64,000 nt of DNA from Thalassomonas sp. RHCl1 (GCF_947387555.1 NZ_CANDNZ010000002.1:682001-746000), one strand, 5' to 3'. Numbered from the stretch's first letter, positions 43,875-53,029 are shown. Numbers and translations are program-made. Notes: generated from the sequence alone by a model not told the origin.

Positions 43875-44849
43875 ATGGACTTATTAACAAGATTATTACC
43901 GCTTGCGGCAATTTTAACCCTTTCTTTTAACACCTCGGCTGCGATTGGAGATATTATTTCCGTCAGTTACAAAGATGCAATAAGAACGACGACAGAGAAA
44001 TGTAGCTGGGTGGAAACCTCAGGATACTTTTATGCAAGACTTATTGGTACAGAGGAATTTATATGTACTTCTGACTATACCGTAAGCACATCACCTGGTG
44101 AAGTTTATAGCGTTGCCTTTAATTATGGCAATAAAGGAGGTTGGGCTGATCACTTTGCAACAAATGTTGTGATCCGTATGATCTATTTGGATGCTTCTGG
44201 TGTTGAACAATATGAAGATATTACTGTCGACCCCACTCAGTGGACGTATGGCTTAGGGCCCGTTATCGGCAATTATGCTAATTTAATCCGGGTTTCTGTT
44301 CGTGCAGTTCAATATAATGCAAAAACATCCTCAGAAAACCTTTACTTAACTGTTGTGGATTTACCGGCAGATAATCCAGATGCCCTTGAACCACCAGCAC
44401 CTGTCACACCGACAATTTCGCCTAATGTAGGGGAGGTCTCTTGGTTTTATAATAGCTTTGCGGCCGAGCTCTCTGGCTATATTCCGGTGATGGGACAGTG
44501 GATTACAAAAGATGATTATCCTGAGCTTGTATATGTGGTTGCTGAAGGTGATGAATCTGTTGAACAGATTCAATTACGAGATTGTCGAGGTGAGTTTATT
44601 CGTGCCAAAGACTTAGGTCGAGGTGTTGATGCTGGCCGCGATGGAGAACACCAGGGAGACGAACTGAAAAGCCATAATCACAATATTGTACATGCGGGCT
44701 ATGGTGGCTCTGGAGCATTTGGGTTTGAATCGGGAACCGGTTCTTATGTTCACCCAACAGAATATACCGGTGGTTCGGAGACACGTCCGCGCAATATAGA
44801 TTATGTGTGTGCTATTTACCCTGGCCAACCTGCGGTAACACCCCAGTAA
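43875..44849 (+). CDS. Secreted protein with phage tail-collar-like C-terminus
   Basis: ATG 43875 follows AGGAATAAAA; upstream in-frame starts would break the signal peptide. The 324-residue protein has a signal peptide (about 1-22, ending SAA) and a beta-rich middle. The C-terminal domain is GQWITKDDYPELVY, LRDCRGEFIRAKDLGRGVDAGR, KSHNHNIVHAG and GGSETRPRNIDYVCAI. Those are the usual segments of phage tail-collar and tail-fibre ends. Here they are on an exported protein, with no phage genes around. It may be a surface adhesin or a domesticated fibre domain. Confidence 0.7.
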   Translation: MDLLTRLLPLAAILTLSFNTSAAIGDIISVSYKDAIRTTTEKCSWVETSGYFYARLIGTEEFICTSDYTVSTSPGEVYSVAFNYGNKGGWADHFATNVVIRMIYLDASGVEQYEDITVDPTQWTYGLGPVIGNYANLIRVSVRAVQYNAKTSSENLYLTVVDLPADNPDALEPPAPVTPTISPNVGEVSWFYNSFAAELSGYIPVMGQWITKDDYPELVYVVAEGDESVEQIQLRDCRGEFIRAKDLGRGVDAGRDGEHQGDELKSHNHNIVHAGYGGSGAFGFESGTGSYVHPTEYTGGSETRPRNIDYVCAIYPGQPAVTPQ

Positions 44850-44894
44850 ATCTAAAATCTATCTAACACTCTAGTTTGCGAACAAAGAGATATT

Positions 44895-44922
44895 AAAAAG
44901 GCCGATAATTTCGGCTTTTTTA
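44895..44922 (+). terminator. Rho-independent terminator
   Basis: GCCGA and TCGGC pair around a short AT loop, flanked by A and T tracts (AAAAAG... CTTTTTT), about 45 bp after the stop of the tail-collar-like gene. Confidence 0.8.
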
Positions 44923-45156
44923 TAATTTCAATATCAGACTTTATAACTTTCGATAATATTTAGGGCTTAACTGCTACAGCCATGCCTCTAAAAAGCACCT
45001 ATTTCATCAATTAATGCAATTTACCCAAGACTATTGCCGCAAAAACAAGGATAATCCCCCAATTAAGATCAATCCGCTAATTGGCAGCCGGCAAAAACCT
45101 TAAACACCAGGTTTGAAATGCTTCCGATTGCAGCGTACAACTTCGGAAACCGTTCG

Positions 45157-47352
45157 ATGGAAATCAAAGTTAATTATCTCGACAACCTTAGAATTGAAGC
45201 TAAGTTTGACGAATTTTCTGTTATCGCTGATCAGCCGATCCGCTACAAAGGTGATGGCTCGGCCCCCAGCCCGTTTGACTATTTCCTGGCTTCGTCCGCC
45301 CTTTGTGCGGCTTATTTTGTCAAGGTCTATTGTGCGGCCCGCGATATTTCTACCGACAATATCAGGCTTTCGCAAAACAATATTGTTGACCCTGAAAATC
45401 GCTATAACCAGATTTTCCAAATTCAGGTAGAGCTACCGGAAAGCATTTCTGAAAAAGATCGCCAGGGCATTTTAAGATCCATCGATCGCTGCACCGTGAA
45501 AAAAGTAGTGCAAACCGGCCCCGAATTTAAGGTTGAAGCGGTTGAAAGCCTGGAAGATGACGCACAGGCGATGCTGATGGGGCACCCGGGAGAGGATGCC
45601 AGCACTTATATTCTGGGTAAAGATCTGCCGCTTGAGAAAACCATCGCCAACATGACCGGCATTTTGGCCGATCTTGGTATGAAAATCGAAATTTCTTCCT
45701 GGCGCAATATAGTGCCAAACGTATGGTCGCTGCATATTCGCGATGCCGCTTCACCGATGTGTTTTACCAATGGTAAAGGCGCAACCAAAGAGAGTGCGTT
45801 GTGCTCGGCATTAGGCGAATTTATCGAGCGCCTTAACTGCAACTTCTTCTACAACGACCAGTTCTTTGGCGAAGAAATTGCCAACAGTGATTTTGTTCAT
45901 TACCCGAATGAAAAATGGTTTAAGCCGGGTGAAAATGACGAATTGCCGCAGGACATTTTAGATGACTACTGCCTGGGCATCTACAACCCGGAAGGTGAAC
46001 TGCGCGGCTCACACCTAATCGATACCAACTCAGGCATGGTAGAGCGCGGCATCTGTTCGATTCCCTACGTACGTCACTCCGACGGAAAAACCGTATATTT
46101 CCCCTCTAATCTGATTGAGAATTTATTCTTAAGCAACGGCATGAGTGCCGGTAATAACCAGCATGAAGCGCAGGTACAGTGCTTGTCGGAAATTTTCGAG
46201 CGGGCAGTGAAAAAGCAGATCATCGAACAAGAAATTGTGCTGCCGGATGTGCCGATGCAGGTGCTGGAAAAGTACCCGGGCATTTTAGCGGGCATTAAGG
46301 GCTTGGAAGAGCAGGGCTTCCCTGTGGTGATTAAAGATGCTTCATTGGGCGGACAGTTCCCGGTGATGTGTGTCACCTTGATGAATCCGAAAACCGGCGG
46401 AGTATTTGCCTCTTTCGGTGCTCACCCCAGCTTTGAAGTGGCGCTGGAGCGCAGTTTAACCGAGCTGTTGCAAGGCCGCAGCTTTGAAGGCTTAAATGAC
46501 GTACCTAAGCCAACCTTTAACAGCATGGCAGTGACTGAGCCGGAAAACTTTGTTGATCACTTTATCGATTCAACCGGCGTGATCTCCTGGCGTTTCTTTA
46601 GCGCCAAGCATGATTATGAGTTCTGCGAGTGGGACTTCTCCGGCACCAATGCCGAAGAAAACGAAAGCCTACTGGCTATTTTAAAGCAGCTGGACAAAGA
46701 AGTGTATATTGCCGAGTTTAATGAGCTTGGCGCCAGTGCCTGCCGTATTCTGGTGCCGGGATATTCTGAAGTATATCCGGTTGAAGACCTTATTTGGGAC
46801 AATACCAACAAAGCACTGCATTACCGTGAAGATATCCTCAATATCCATTCATTAAGCGACGATGCCCTGGCAAGTTTGGTGGAGCGTTTGGAAGAGAGCC
46901 AGCTGGATGTTTACATTGATATCCGCACCTTAATTGGTATTGAGTTCGATGAAAATACCGTATGGGGCCAGCTAACCATTCTTGAGCTGAAAATTCTTAT
47001 CTACTTGGCATTAGGTGAGCTTGACCAGGCCATTGAACTGGTAGAAGAGTTCCTGCAGTATAACGACAACACGGTAGAGCGCGGTTTGTTCTATCAAGCC
47101 GTTCATACCGTACTTGAGATAGTGCTGGACGAAGAACTGGAGCTGGAGCACTTTATCGACAACCTTGGCAGAATGTTCGGTAAAGAGAACATGGAGAATG
47201 TCGTTGGCTCGGTAAGTGGTGAAATGAAGTTCTTTGGCCTGACCAAAACCAGCATGAAGCTTGAAGGGTTGGACAAACACCTGAGACTGATTGAAAGCTA
47301 TAAAAAGCTTCATCAGGCCCGTAAGATCATCGCTCAAAACTCAGAAGGTTAA
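45157..47352 (+). CDS. ycaO: OsmC-YcaO fusion protein
   Basis: ATG 45157 fits the known family start (MEIKVNYLDNLRIEAKF); an ATG at 45118 would add 13 residues. The 731-residue protein has an OsmC-like domain at about 1-135 (YKGDGSAPSPFDYFLASSALCAAYFVKVYC) followed by a YcaO domain. Typical YcaO segments are GKGATKESALCSALGEFIERLNCNFF, SNGMSAGNNQHEAQVQCLSEIFERAVKKQ and ASFGAHPSFEVALERSLTELLQGR. A helical C-terminus (about 590-730) follows. YcaO proteins use ATP to activate amide backbones; the E. coli type is linked to ribosomal protein S12 methylthiolation. This fused form is a housekeeping type in marine gammaproteobacteria. It is monocistronic, with a terminator 8 bp downstream. Confidence 0.92.
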   Translation: MEIKVNYLDNLRIEAKFDEFSVIADQPIRYKGDGSAPSPFDYFLASSALCAAYFVKVYCAARDISTDNIRLSQNNIVDPENRYNQIFQIQVELPESISEKDRQGILRSIDRCTVKKVVQTGPEFKVEAVESLEDDAQAMLMGHPGEDASTYILGKDLPLEKTIANMTGILADLGMKIEISSWRNIVPNVWSLHIRDAASPMCFTNGKGATKESALCSALGEFIERLNCNFFYNDQFFGEEIANSDFVHYPNEKWFKPGENDELPQDILDDYCLGIYNPEGELRGSHLIDTNSGMVERGICSIPYVRHSDGKTVYFPSNLIENLFLSNGMSAGNNQHEAQVQCLSEIFERAVKKQIIEQEIVLPDVPMQVLEKYPGILAGIKGLEEQGFPVVIKDASLGGQFPVMCVTLMNPKTGGVFASFGAHPSFEVALERSLTELLQGRSFEGLNDVPKPTFNSMAVTEPENFVDHFIDSTGVISWRFFSAKHDYEFCEWDFSGTNAEENESLLAILKQLDKEVYIAEFNELGASACRILVPGYSEVYPVEDLIWDNTNKALHYREDILNIHSLSDDALASLVERLEESQLDVYIDIRTLIGIEFDENTVWGQLTILELKILIYLALGELDQAIELVEEFLQYNDNTVERGLFYQAVHTVLEIVLDEELELEHFIDNLGRMFGKENMENVVGSVSGEMKFFGLTKTSMKLEGLDKHLRLIESYKKLHQARKIIAQNSEG

Positions 47353-47359
47353 TGGTGTT

Positions 47360-47394
47360 AAAAGCCGATCTCCAATTGGGGTGATCGGCTTTTT
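47360..47394 (+). terminator. Terminator of ycaO
   Basis: AAAAGCCGATC and GATCGGCTTTT pair perfectly over 11 bp around a 12-base loop, ending in a T run, 8 bp after the stop codon. Confidence 0.92.
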
Positions 47395-47462
47395 ATCGTG
47401 GCAAACTTACTTAAGTAAATATCTGTACCTACCTTGTATTGTCCGTTGTTAATGACATATAA

Positions 47463-47771
47463 ATGCCTGAACCTGAAAATAAAATTCTGAAATTTACCCT
47501 TGCGCTGTCGCTATTAAGCTTTGTGATATTTTTAATCGCTGCTGTTATTGTTGATAGCCAGAGCTTCGGGCTCTATTCGGTTGCTTTTATGTTTATAACG
47601 TTTGGAGGCCATAATTGTTTATCCTGGTATTTTAAAGAAGACATAGGGGTTACTGCCTGGTTAACAATTAAGGCGGATTCACATTGGTTTGTCAGATTGT
47701 TCGGGCTATTTTCTTCATTATTTTTTCTCTTGTTGGGTTTGCTCCTGTTCATAGGCATTTATAGACAATAG
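47463..47771 (+). CDS. Small membrane protein, unknown
   Basis: The 102-residue protein has hydrophobic segments at about 10-30, 35-50 and 78-98. No family was recognised, and no strong ribosome site precedes the ATG. It lies between the ycaO terminator and the symE-like locus. Confidence 0.5.
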   Translation: MPEPENKILKFTLALSLLSFVIFLIAAVIVDSQSFGLYSVAFMFITFGGHNCLSWYFKEDIGVTAWLTIKADSHWFVRLFGLFSSLFFLLLGLLLFIGIYRQ

Positions 47772-48102
47772 CCGATCAGCAATATGTTTTTGCTCATGAT
47801 ATGAAAGTACTCTCAGGTGCCTTGTAAAGGCGATAACGTAATGTTTTCCATAGTGTTTAACTCTGTGTACAGCAATCCATACAGTATGTGTAAGTAAGCA
47901 CAAAACTAAATACAAGCACAGCCTGATTTATCCGCCCAAAAGGTCTTTATTTAATAGTGCGATCCACCTTTGTAAGGAGAGCACCACTTCCAGTACCTTC
48001 AATAGTCAACCGCTGCTATTTATGCAGCAAGCAAAGGCGCAACCCCTGAGTGCTACGACACCCAGAGGTCGCTAACCACAACGAACTTCCGAGGAGTACG
48101 TC
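47772..48102. other. Leader of the symE-like gene
   Basis: The gap of 331 bp has no gene on the plus strand. Its right end, 48011-48100, carries the probable antisense RNA. No LexA box (CTGT-N8-ACAG) was found, unlike the E. coli symE promoter. Confidence 0.45.
48011..48100 (-). ncRNA. Probable SymR-like antisense RNA
   Basis: The untranslated leader just before the symE-like ATG folds on the minus strand as CCTCTGGGTG / CACTCAGGGG with a TCGTAG loop (48043-48068). As RNA all ten pairs form, two of them G-U. On the plus strand the same positions are A-C mismatches, so the structure is kept only for a minus-strand transcript. A second small hairpin (GCTGC / GCAGC, 48012-48028) lies downstream. 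In E. coli, SymR is an antisense RNA of about 77 nt covering the symE ribosome site. The ends given here are approximate. Confidence 0.5.
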
Positions 48103-48366
48103 ATGGCTGAATGTCATCATACGTCAGAGCTTGGCTCGGCAAAAGTAAAATATCCCATTTATCGGCAACTTACCGTGCAAGAAACCGTTTGTTGTACGGC
48201 TTCGAAAACCCGCGGCATAGGTATTAACTATGTGCCGGTAAAGCTTGAACCTTGCATAGTGCTCAGGGGAAAGTGGCTTAAGCTGGCCGGTTTTCCCATT
48301 GGGCAAAAAGTTAGTATTGCGGTAAATCAGGGTGAACTTCTCATCAGCCCTAAGCAGGATAGGTAA
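48103..48366 (+). CDS. symE: SymE family type I toxin
   Basis: The 87-residue protein has the SymE/AbrB-like swapped-hairpin segment at the C-terminus: VKLEPCIVLRGKWLKLAGFPIGQKVSIAVNQGELLIS, the conserved part of the family. The variable N-terminus is basic with three Cys. GAGGAG lies 7 bases before the ATG and is covered by the predicted antisense RNA. E. coli SymE inhibits growth and condenses DNA or cleaves RNA in the SOS response; here regulation by DNA damage is not visible. Confidence 0.85.
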   Translation: MAECHHTSELGSAKVKYPIYRQLTVQETVCCTASKTRGIGINYVPVKLEPCIVLRGKWLKLAGFPIGQKVSIAVNQGELLISPKQDR

Positions 48367-48612
48367 ATAACGGAGAAATAAATCGGCCAATAACGGTCAA
48401 ATAAAAGCCAAGCTGTGTGCAGGCGCAGCAGCTTGGCCACAAGCGGTTCGCTGTTCAGGCAGATGTCAGCAGTTGGGCACATCGTATTAACTGTCTGGTG
48501 TCATGGAGTTTTTTCTTCCTCATACTATAATTCCTTTGCAATACATCAATGGAAAATGAATGGCTTAAGATTTCTATTTATATCTTTAAGCATTATAAGG
48601 GAGAAGGTTTAT

Positions 48613-48834
48613 ATGAGCAGTTTATACAATTCAGCCAAAGCGCTACCATACCCAAGCAGTTATAGACACGGGTGGCTTCCTGAGCCCGGAAGCGAAAGTT
48701 GGTTAAAGTTTCATGCGGAAGTGAGTGAAGCAGCCGGAACAGTCGAAACAATTCAGGGAGATGAATGTTGGATCGATCCTACCGTGATAGCGTTATTCGA
48801 ATATCTTACCAATGATCCTACAGTGTCTATTTAA
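48613..48834 (+). CDS. N-terminal part of a PsiD-like decarboxylase (PSDC domain), separate frame
   Basis: The 73-residue product starts at ATG 48613 (GAGAAGG upstream) and reads SYRHGWLPEPGSESWLKF, then DPTVIALFEYLTNDPTV. This is the start of the phosphatidylserine-decarboxylase-like L-tryptophan decarboxylase family (GWLP...W..., IDP, DPxV). It stops in TAATG, overlapping the ATG of the larger part. In related proteins the two parts are one chain, so this is either a real split with coupling or a frameshift. Reading the third frame across the junction gives FNDYGLPPEYNYAGYP, which looks like protein. Confidence 0.6.
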   Translation: MSSLYNSAKALPYPSSYRHGWLPEPGSESWLKFHAEVSEAAGTVETIQGDECWIDPTVIALFEYLTNDPTVSI

Positions 48835-49994
48835 TGACTACGGCCTGCCGCCAGAATACAACTATGCGGGATACCCCAGATTTAGATACGGATGGTGTAC
48901 CGATCCCTTTGATTCCTAATGCTGCTTTCTTCGCACTTGTGTGCAATTATCTGCTGACCTGGTGGCCCCGTTACATTAACGATGACCTTGTTGGTCTGCC
49001 TTTTTCCGGGTTCACCGTAGGAATTGATCCAACCTTACCCGGCTCTCAGCTTTTGGGACTGCCTGAGTTTAATCAAAAGATGGGAGCGGTGTTGAACAAA
49101 TGGCATGAATTTCTCGGCACAGCAGCCTCCGCACAGGGATTCTCTGTAGAGGGAGAGCAATGGTTGTCAAGAAAAGCTAAAGCTTCTTACCAATTTGACC
49201 TGTGGAAGAAGGACAGCCCAACGCTTCCTTACTGGTCATCCTGGAATTCGTTTTTTACGCGCCAATTCAAAGATCCTGCCAGCGCTCGTCCTATCGCCGC
49301 ACCTGACAATAACCAAATCGTAAATTGTCCCAATGACGGCTCCTTGTTCCGCTGGGATTGGCAGGTGAATAAGGATGACACTTTCTGGTTCAAAGACATG
49401 AACTACTCGTTGCGCGATATCCTCAGCTCTCCGCTGCCGGAGCAACAGAGTGTCATTGATGAATATGATTTGCCTTCACTCTTTGAGGGGGGATACGTGT
49501 TCCAGACATATCTCAATCCTTATAATTTCCACCGTTGGTGGGTGCCGGCAAACGGTAAGGTTTTGTTTGATCCGATCAGTATTCCTGGAGCCTATTTTAA
49601 TAAGCTCGTTCTGCCGGATTTTGGCGGTGCGACAACGGCCTCATTACCATATCTTGCTGAAGTCAATGCTCGTGGTTTGATGGTGATTGAAACCCCTGAT
49701 TACGGTTATATTTGCTGCATTCCCTTGGGCATGAGCGAAGTGTCAACGATTACGTTCAATGATCAGATGACAGCAGGGGCTACCGTTACCAAGGGCCAGG
49801 AAATGGGGATGTTTAACTATGGCGGCTCTTCTTTTGTTATTATTTTCCAAAACCTTCCAGACAAGCAGCTTGTCTTCATGGACGATCAAGGTAATCACTA
49901 CCCGCAACGTCCCGAAGGGGCAACGAACAGTTCAGGAGCAGGGGAGAATGTAACCAATATTGGCTCACAAATCGGTGTTTGGTTTTCACGTTAA
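48834..49994 (+). CDS. PsiD-like phosphatidylserine-decarboxylase family enzyme
   Basis: The 386-residue protein has the second part of the PSDC domain (FNQKMGAVLNKWHEFLGTAAS, about 80-100) and a PS-decarboxylase domain: WNSFFTRQFKDPASARPIAAP, NPYNFHRWWVPANGKVLF (His of the charge relay), ETPDYGYICCIPLGMSEVSTI, and the self-cleavage site GGSS at about 329-332 that would yield the pyruvoyl cofactor. Proteins with this pair of domains include fungal PsiD (L-tryptophan decarboxylase), so an amino acid may be the substrate rather than phosphatidylserine. The N-terminal 73 residues are encoded in another frame just upstream. It is likely cytoplasmic. Confidence 0.75.
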   Translation: MTTACRQNTTMRDTPDLDTDGVPIPLIPNAAFFALVCNYLLTWWPRYINDDLVGLPFSGFTVGIDPTLPGSQLLGLPEFNQKMGAVLNKWHEFLGTAASAQGFSVEGEQWLSRKAKASYQFDLWKKDSPTLPYWSSWNSFFTRQFKDPASARPIAAPDNNQIVNCPNDGSLFRWDWQVNKDDTFWFKDMNYSLRDILSSPLPEQQSVIDEYDLPSLFEGGYVFQTYLNPYNFHRWWVPANGKVLFDPISIPGAYFNKLVLPDFGGATTASLPYLAEVNARGLMVIETPDYGYICCIPLGMSEVSTITFNDQMTAGATVTKGQEMGMFNYGGSSFVIIFQNLPDKQLVFMDDQGNHYPQRPEGATNSSGAGENVTNIGSQIGVWFSR

Positions 49995-50324
49995 GAGCCT
50001 GTGGCAAGTGGTATTGCTCAGCTATGGTTAAGTAACCATCATATGGGTCGTTGCAATCAATTTTAATCGGGTAAGGGCTGGTATCTAGCCAGCTCTTACC
50101 ACAACACCCTGTATGCAGGTCCGTACAGGGCGTTTCATTTAGGATAGTAAGTTAATTCCCATGCTGGCTAATGGGCGATTCCATTGTTCTCTCATATTTA
50201 GTCATGCTAATCAACCCGACTCCATGAATTGATAATCTTTACATAAACCTATAATTCCTCTTTTATTTTTCGATATGTTCGTTAATATCGATAGAGTGAA
50301 ATTCAATCAAATTCGGGGCTCAAC
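49995..50324. other. Intergenic region with a hairpin
   Basis: The 330 bp gap includes a hairpin at 50107-50130 (CCCTGTA / TACAGGG) followed by CGTTTCATTT, a weak terminator for the decarboxylase. The rest is AT-rich leader of the AbgT gene. Confidence 0.4.
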
Positions 50325-51860
50325 ATGGACGCAAAACCGTCAAGGGTGCAGCGCATTCTTAATCGCGTAGAAATAATTGGTAATCGATTGCCAGATCCTG
50401 CTGCATTATTTGTTTTTTTATTGTTCTTAGTATGGGGCTTATCCTGGGCACTGTCCGGCGTCAGTTTTGAAGCCGTCGATCCAAGGTCTGGCCAAGGAAT
50501 ACAGGTAATCAACCAATTGAGTGGCCCGGCCCTTACCCAGTTCTTCTCCGTCATGGTAAACAACTTTTCACACTTTCATCCCGTTGGTGTGGTTTTAGTT
50601 GCCATGCTTGGTATTGGTGTTGCCGAATATAGTGGCTTTATCAACGCCGGACTGCGGGCAATCATGGCCAAAACCGCCACTTGGCTTTTGACTCCTATGG
50701 TGATTTTAGTCGGTATTGTCAGTCATTCGGCGGTAGATGCGGGCTATGTATTGGTAATTCCTCTTGGTGGCGTAATATTTTATGCTGCAGGTCGTCACCC
50801 CTTAGCGGGGATCGCCGCGGCCTTTGCCGGTGTATCGGGCGGATTTTCGGCAAACTTTGTTCCTTCAGCGCTCGACCCCATGTTGCAAGGCATATCGCAA
50901 GCGGGTGCTCAATTACTAGACCCCAATATTTTATTAAACCCATTGAATAACTACTATTTCACAGCGGTCTCTTCAATTGTCATCACATTGCTTGGCTGGG
51001 CGATTACCGACAAAATTATCGAACCTAAGTTGACAGAAAATAAACTCGATGGCGATCTCAGTGAATTGCCAACCATGGAGCCATTACAGCAAGAAGAGCG
51101 TATGGCGTTGCGCTGGGCTTTACTTGCCATAGTAGTTGGCACTGTGGTTATGGTGTTTAGTGCAAGTGTTGAGACTTCTCCCTGGCGAGATGCAAATGGC
51201 TCACTCACGTCTTTTTCGTCGCCGTTAATGAAATCCATTGTGCCATTAATTTTCTTGCTGTTTTTCATCCCTGGCCTGGTGTATGGCATTGCCATAGGGA
51301 AGATACGCAATTCAAAACAAGCCATTGAAGGCATGAGTAAAGCCATGTCGAGTATGGGATATTACTTAGTCATCATGTTTTTTATTGCTCAGTTTATTTA
51401 CGCGTTTGGGCAATCTAACTTAGGGGTGTTATTGGCGGTTGAAGGTGCAGAGTTATTAAAGGCTATGGCGCTTCCTGCGCAGTTCACCATCGTCGGTATT
51501 ATATTTCTTACGGGGTTCATTAACTTATTCGTCGGTTCGGCTTCCGCCAAATGGGCATTGTTAGCCCCGATATTCATCCCTATGTTGATGCAGCTAGGCA
51601 TCTCACCTGATTTAGCACAGGCTGCCTACCGTATTGGCGACTCCAGTACGAATATCATAACCCCGTTGATGCCATACTTTCCCTTAGTTGTGGTCTATTG
51701 TCAGCGCTATGTTACCAGCTCGGGGATTGGTACTTTAACGGCGTTGATGCTGCCTTACTCTGTCGTGTTTATCGTTGTCTGGAGCTTATTTTTATTACTC
51801 TACTGGCAACTTGGCCTACCGCTTGGTTTGCAAAGTAGTTACGAATATTTTGCTAATTGA
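50325..51860 (+). CDS. AbgT family transporter
   Basis: The 511-residue membrane protein has about 11-13 hydrophobic segments. Family blocks are RVEIIGNRLPDPAALFVFL at about 14-32, GIGVAEYSGFINAGLRAIM at about 105-123, SHSAVDAGYVLVIPLGG and GVSGGFSANFVPSALDPMLQGI. The C-terminal half repeats with NLFVGSASAKWALLAPIFIPM and RIGDSSTNIITPLMPYFPL. AbgT proteins carry p-aminobenzoyl-glutamate inward or expel sulfonamide-type antimetabolites by the proton gradient. The gene is monocistronic. Confidence 0.93.
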   Translation: MDAKPSRVQRILNRVEIIGNRLPDPAALFVFLLFLVWGLSWALSGVSFEAVDPRSGQGIQVINQLSGPALTQFFSVMVNNFSHFHPVGVVLVAMLGIGVAEYSGFINAGLRAIMAKTATWLLTPMVILVGIVSHSAVDAGYVLVIPLGGVIFYAAGRHPLAGIAAAFAGVSGGFSANFVPSALDPMLQGISQAGAQLLDPNILLNPLNNYYFTAVSSIVITLLGWAITDKIIEPKLTENKLDGDLSELPTMEPLQQEERMALRWALLAIVVGTVVMVFSASVETSPWRDANGSLTSFSSPLMKSIVPLIFLLFFIPGLVYGIAIGKIRNSKQAIEGMSKAMSSMGYYLVIMFFIAQFIYAFGQSNLGVLLAVEGAELLKAMALPAQFTIVGIIFLTGFINLFVGSASAKWALLAPIFIPMLMQLGISPDLAQAAYRIGDSSTNIITPLMPYFPLVVVYCQRYVTSSGIGTLTALMLPYSVVFIVVWSLFLLLYWQLGLPLGLQSSYEYFAN

Positions 51861-52027
51861 TTTGGCCAAGTCAAACCTAACTTGTTCAATATTATGCGAG
51901 TTATATAGTTTCAATAATTGAATGAGTAGAAATGCAAGATGGGGCGCTGCTCCTTGTGAGTAAGAGGCATTTATCACTGCCCCTAAATTGGCGCTATGCG
52001 CTCTGCTTGAGTCGCGAGGTATATTCA

Positions 52028-52531
52028 GTGAGAATCACATTAGCTTTAGCGATCAATGTATTAATGCTTGTGCTCACCTTTTTGTTTATGAGCTATATGT
52101 ATATTGCAATTTTGATCGCCATTTCATTACTTGTATGGTTTTTTTACTTTTTATGGCGTCGCCAGCAACTTGTACAGGAGCGGGTTGAAAGAAAAATAGT
52201 AGGACAGAAAGTCATCATGCCGACAGAGCATATTATGTTCAGAGCTATAGAGTCATCCGGCTATTCTCAAGCAAGTGGTATGGGTTATATCGCACTCACT
52301 GAAGATTTACTGTATTTTGAGCTTATTCTTCTTGATCTGGCCATTACAGTGCCAACAGCAAGGCTTCAAGGTGTAGAGTTTGTTCGTCGTTTAAAAGGTG
52401 TTTCACCTGTTAGGAAAATGCTGCGTATCATGTTTATCAATGAAAATGGCGAGGACGATTCCATAGCGGTTAATGTTAAAGATATGGAGCATTGGAAAAA
52501 TGCAATCTCAGATATTTGCAAAAAGCCTTAA
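52028..52531 (+). CDS. Membrane protein with PH-like cytoplasmic domain, unknown
   Basis: GTG 52028 has GAGG about 9 bases upstream; the in-frame ATG at 51932 would put a polar 32-residue segment before the first membrane helix. The 167-residue product has two membrane helices (about 3-45) and then a beta-rich domain (GYIALTEDLLYFELIL, TVPTARLQGVEFV, KMLRIMFINENGEDDSIAVNV) ending in a helix. That is the pattern of bacterial PH-like domains. Function unknown. Confidence 0.55.
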   Translation: MRITLALAINVLMLVLTFLFMSYMYIAILIAISLLVWFFYFLWRRQQLVQERVERKIVGQKVIMPTEHIMFRAIESSGYSQASGMGYIALTEDLLYFELILLDLAITVPTARLQGVEFVRRLKGVSPVRKMLRIMFINENGEDDSIAVNVKDMEHWKNAISDICKKP

Positions 52532-52591
52532 TAAGTGTAGCCAACGGGTTATTTTCTCCGCAGCTGTATGGGTTAGGGGGCTTGGATAAGT

Positions 52592-53029
52592 ATGCGATAT
52601 TTTATCTTAATGACATTAATTGTTACTTTTTGGGTAAGCGCTCATGATCAGCAAGTGCTTAGTGAGCAAAATGTCATTGAGGTTCACGAGGCTGATAATA
52701 AGTACCTATACGAATCATGGAAATTTGAATTAGAAAATATTGATTATTCCAATGGCATTGATTATCAAGAAGCGAATATTATTATCAAGAACTTTGCTTT
52801 CACACCTAAGGCTGCCAGTTGTGGTGCTACCGGTATCATTGTCGATTATGGCGTGTATTGGAAAGTAGCGACATATGAAGGCTTTTCCGCGATTCCAGGA
52901 AAATCAATATTTATTCATAAAAAGAGCGGTAAAATGTCTCAAGACGGTAACGTTTTGTTTTCCCATCCAAATAAAATGAAAATGTCGTATTCAGAAGGTA
53001 CTCATCTGGATATTTCCGTAGTAAAGTAG
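52592..53029 (+). CDS. Exported small protein, possibly NTF2-fold
   Basis: The 145-residue protein has a weak signal peptide (1-17). It contains YGVYWKVATYEGFSAIPGKSIFIHKKSGK, resembling the end of NTF2-fold proteins seen as immunity partners or YjeO-like secreted proteins. The match is by eye and short. No toxin gene lies beside it. Confidence 0.45.
   Translation: MRYFILMTLIVTFWVSAHDQQVLSEQNVIEVHEADNKYLYESWKFELENIDYSNGIDYQEANIIIKNFAFTPKAASCGATGIIVDYGVYWKVATYEGFSAIPGKSIFIHKKSGKMSQDGNVLFSHPNKMKMSYSEGTHLDISVVK

Noticed and set aside
45157-47352. YcaO as the azole-forming enzyme for the nearby small peptide
   Set aside because: The OsmC-fused YcaO is the housekeeping form found without precursors, is its own transcription unit, and lies 2.7 kb away past four unrelated units.
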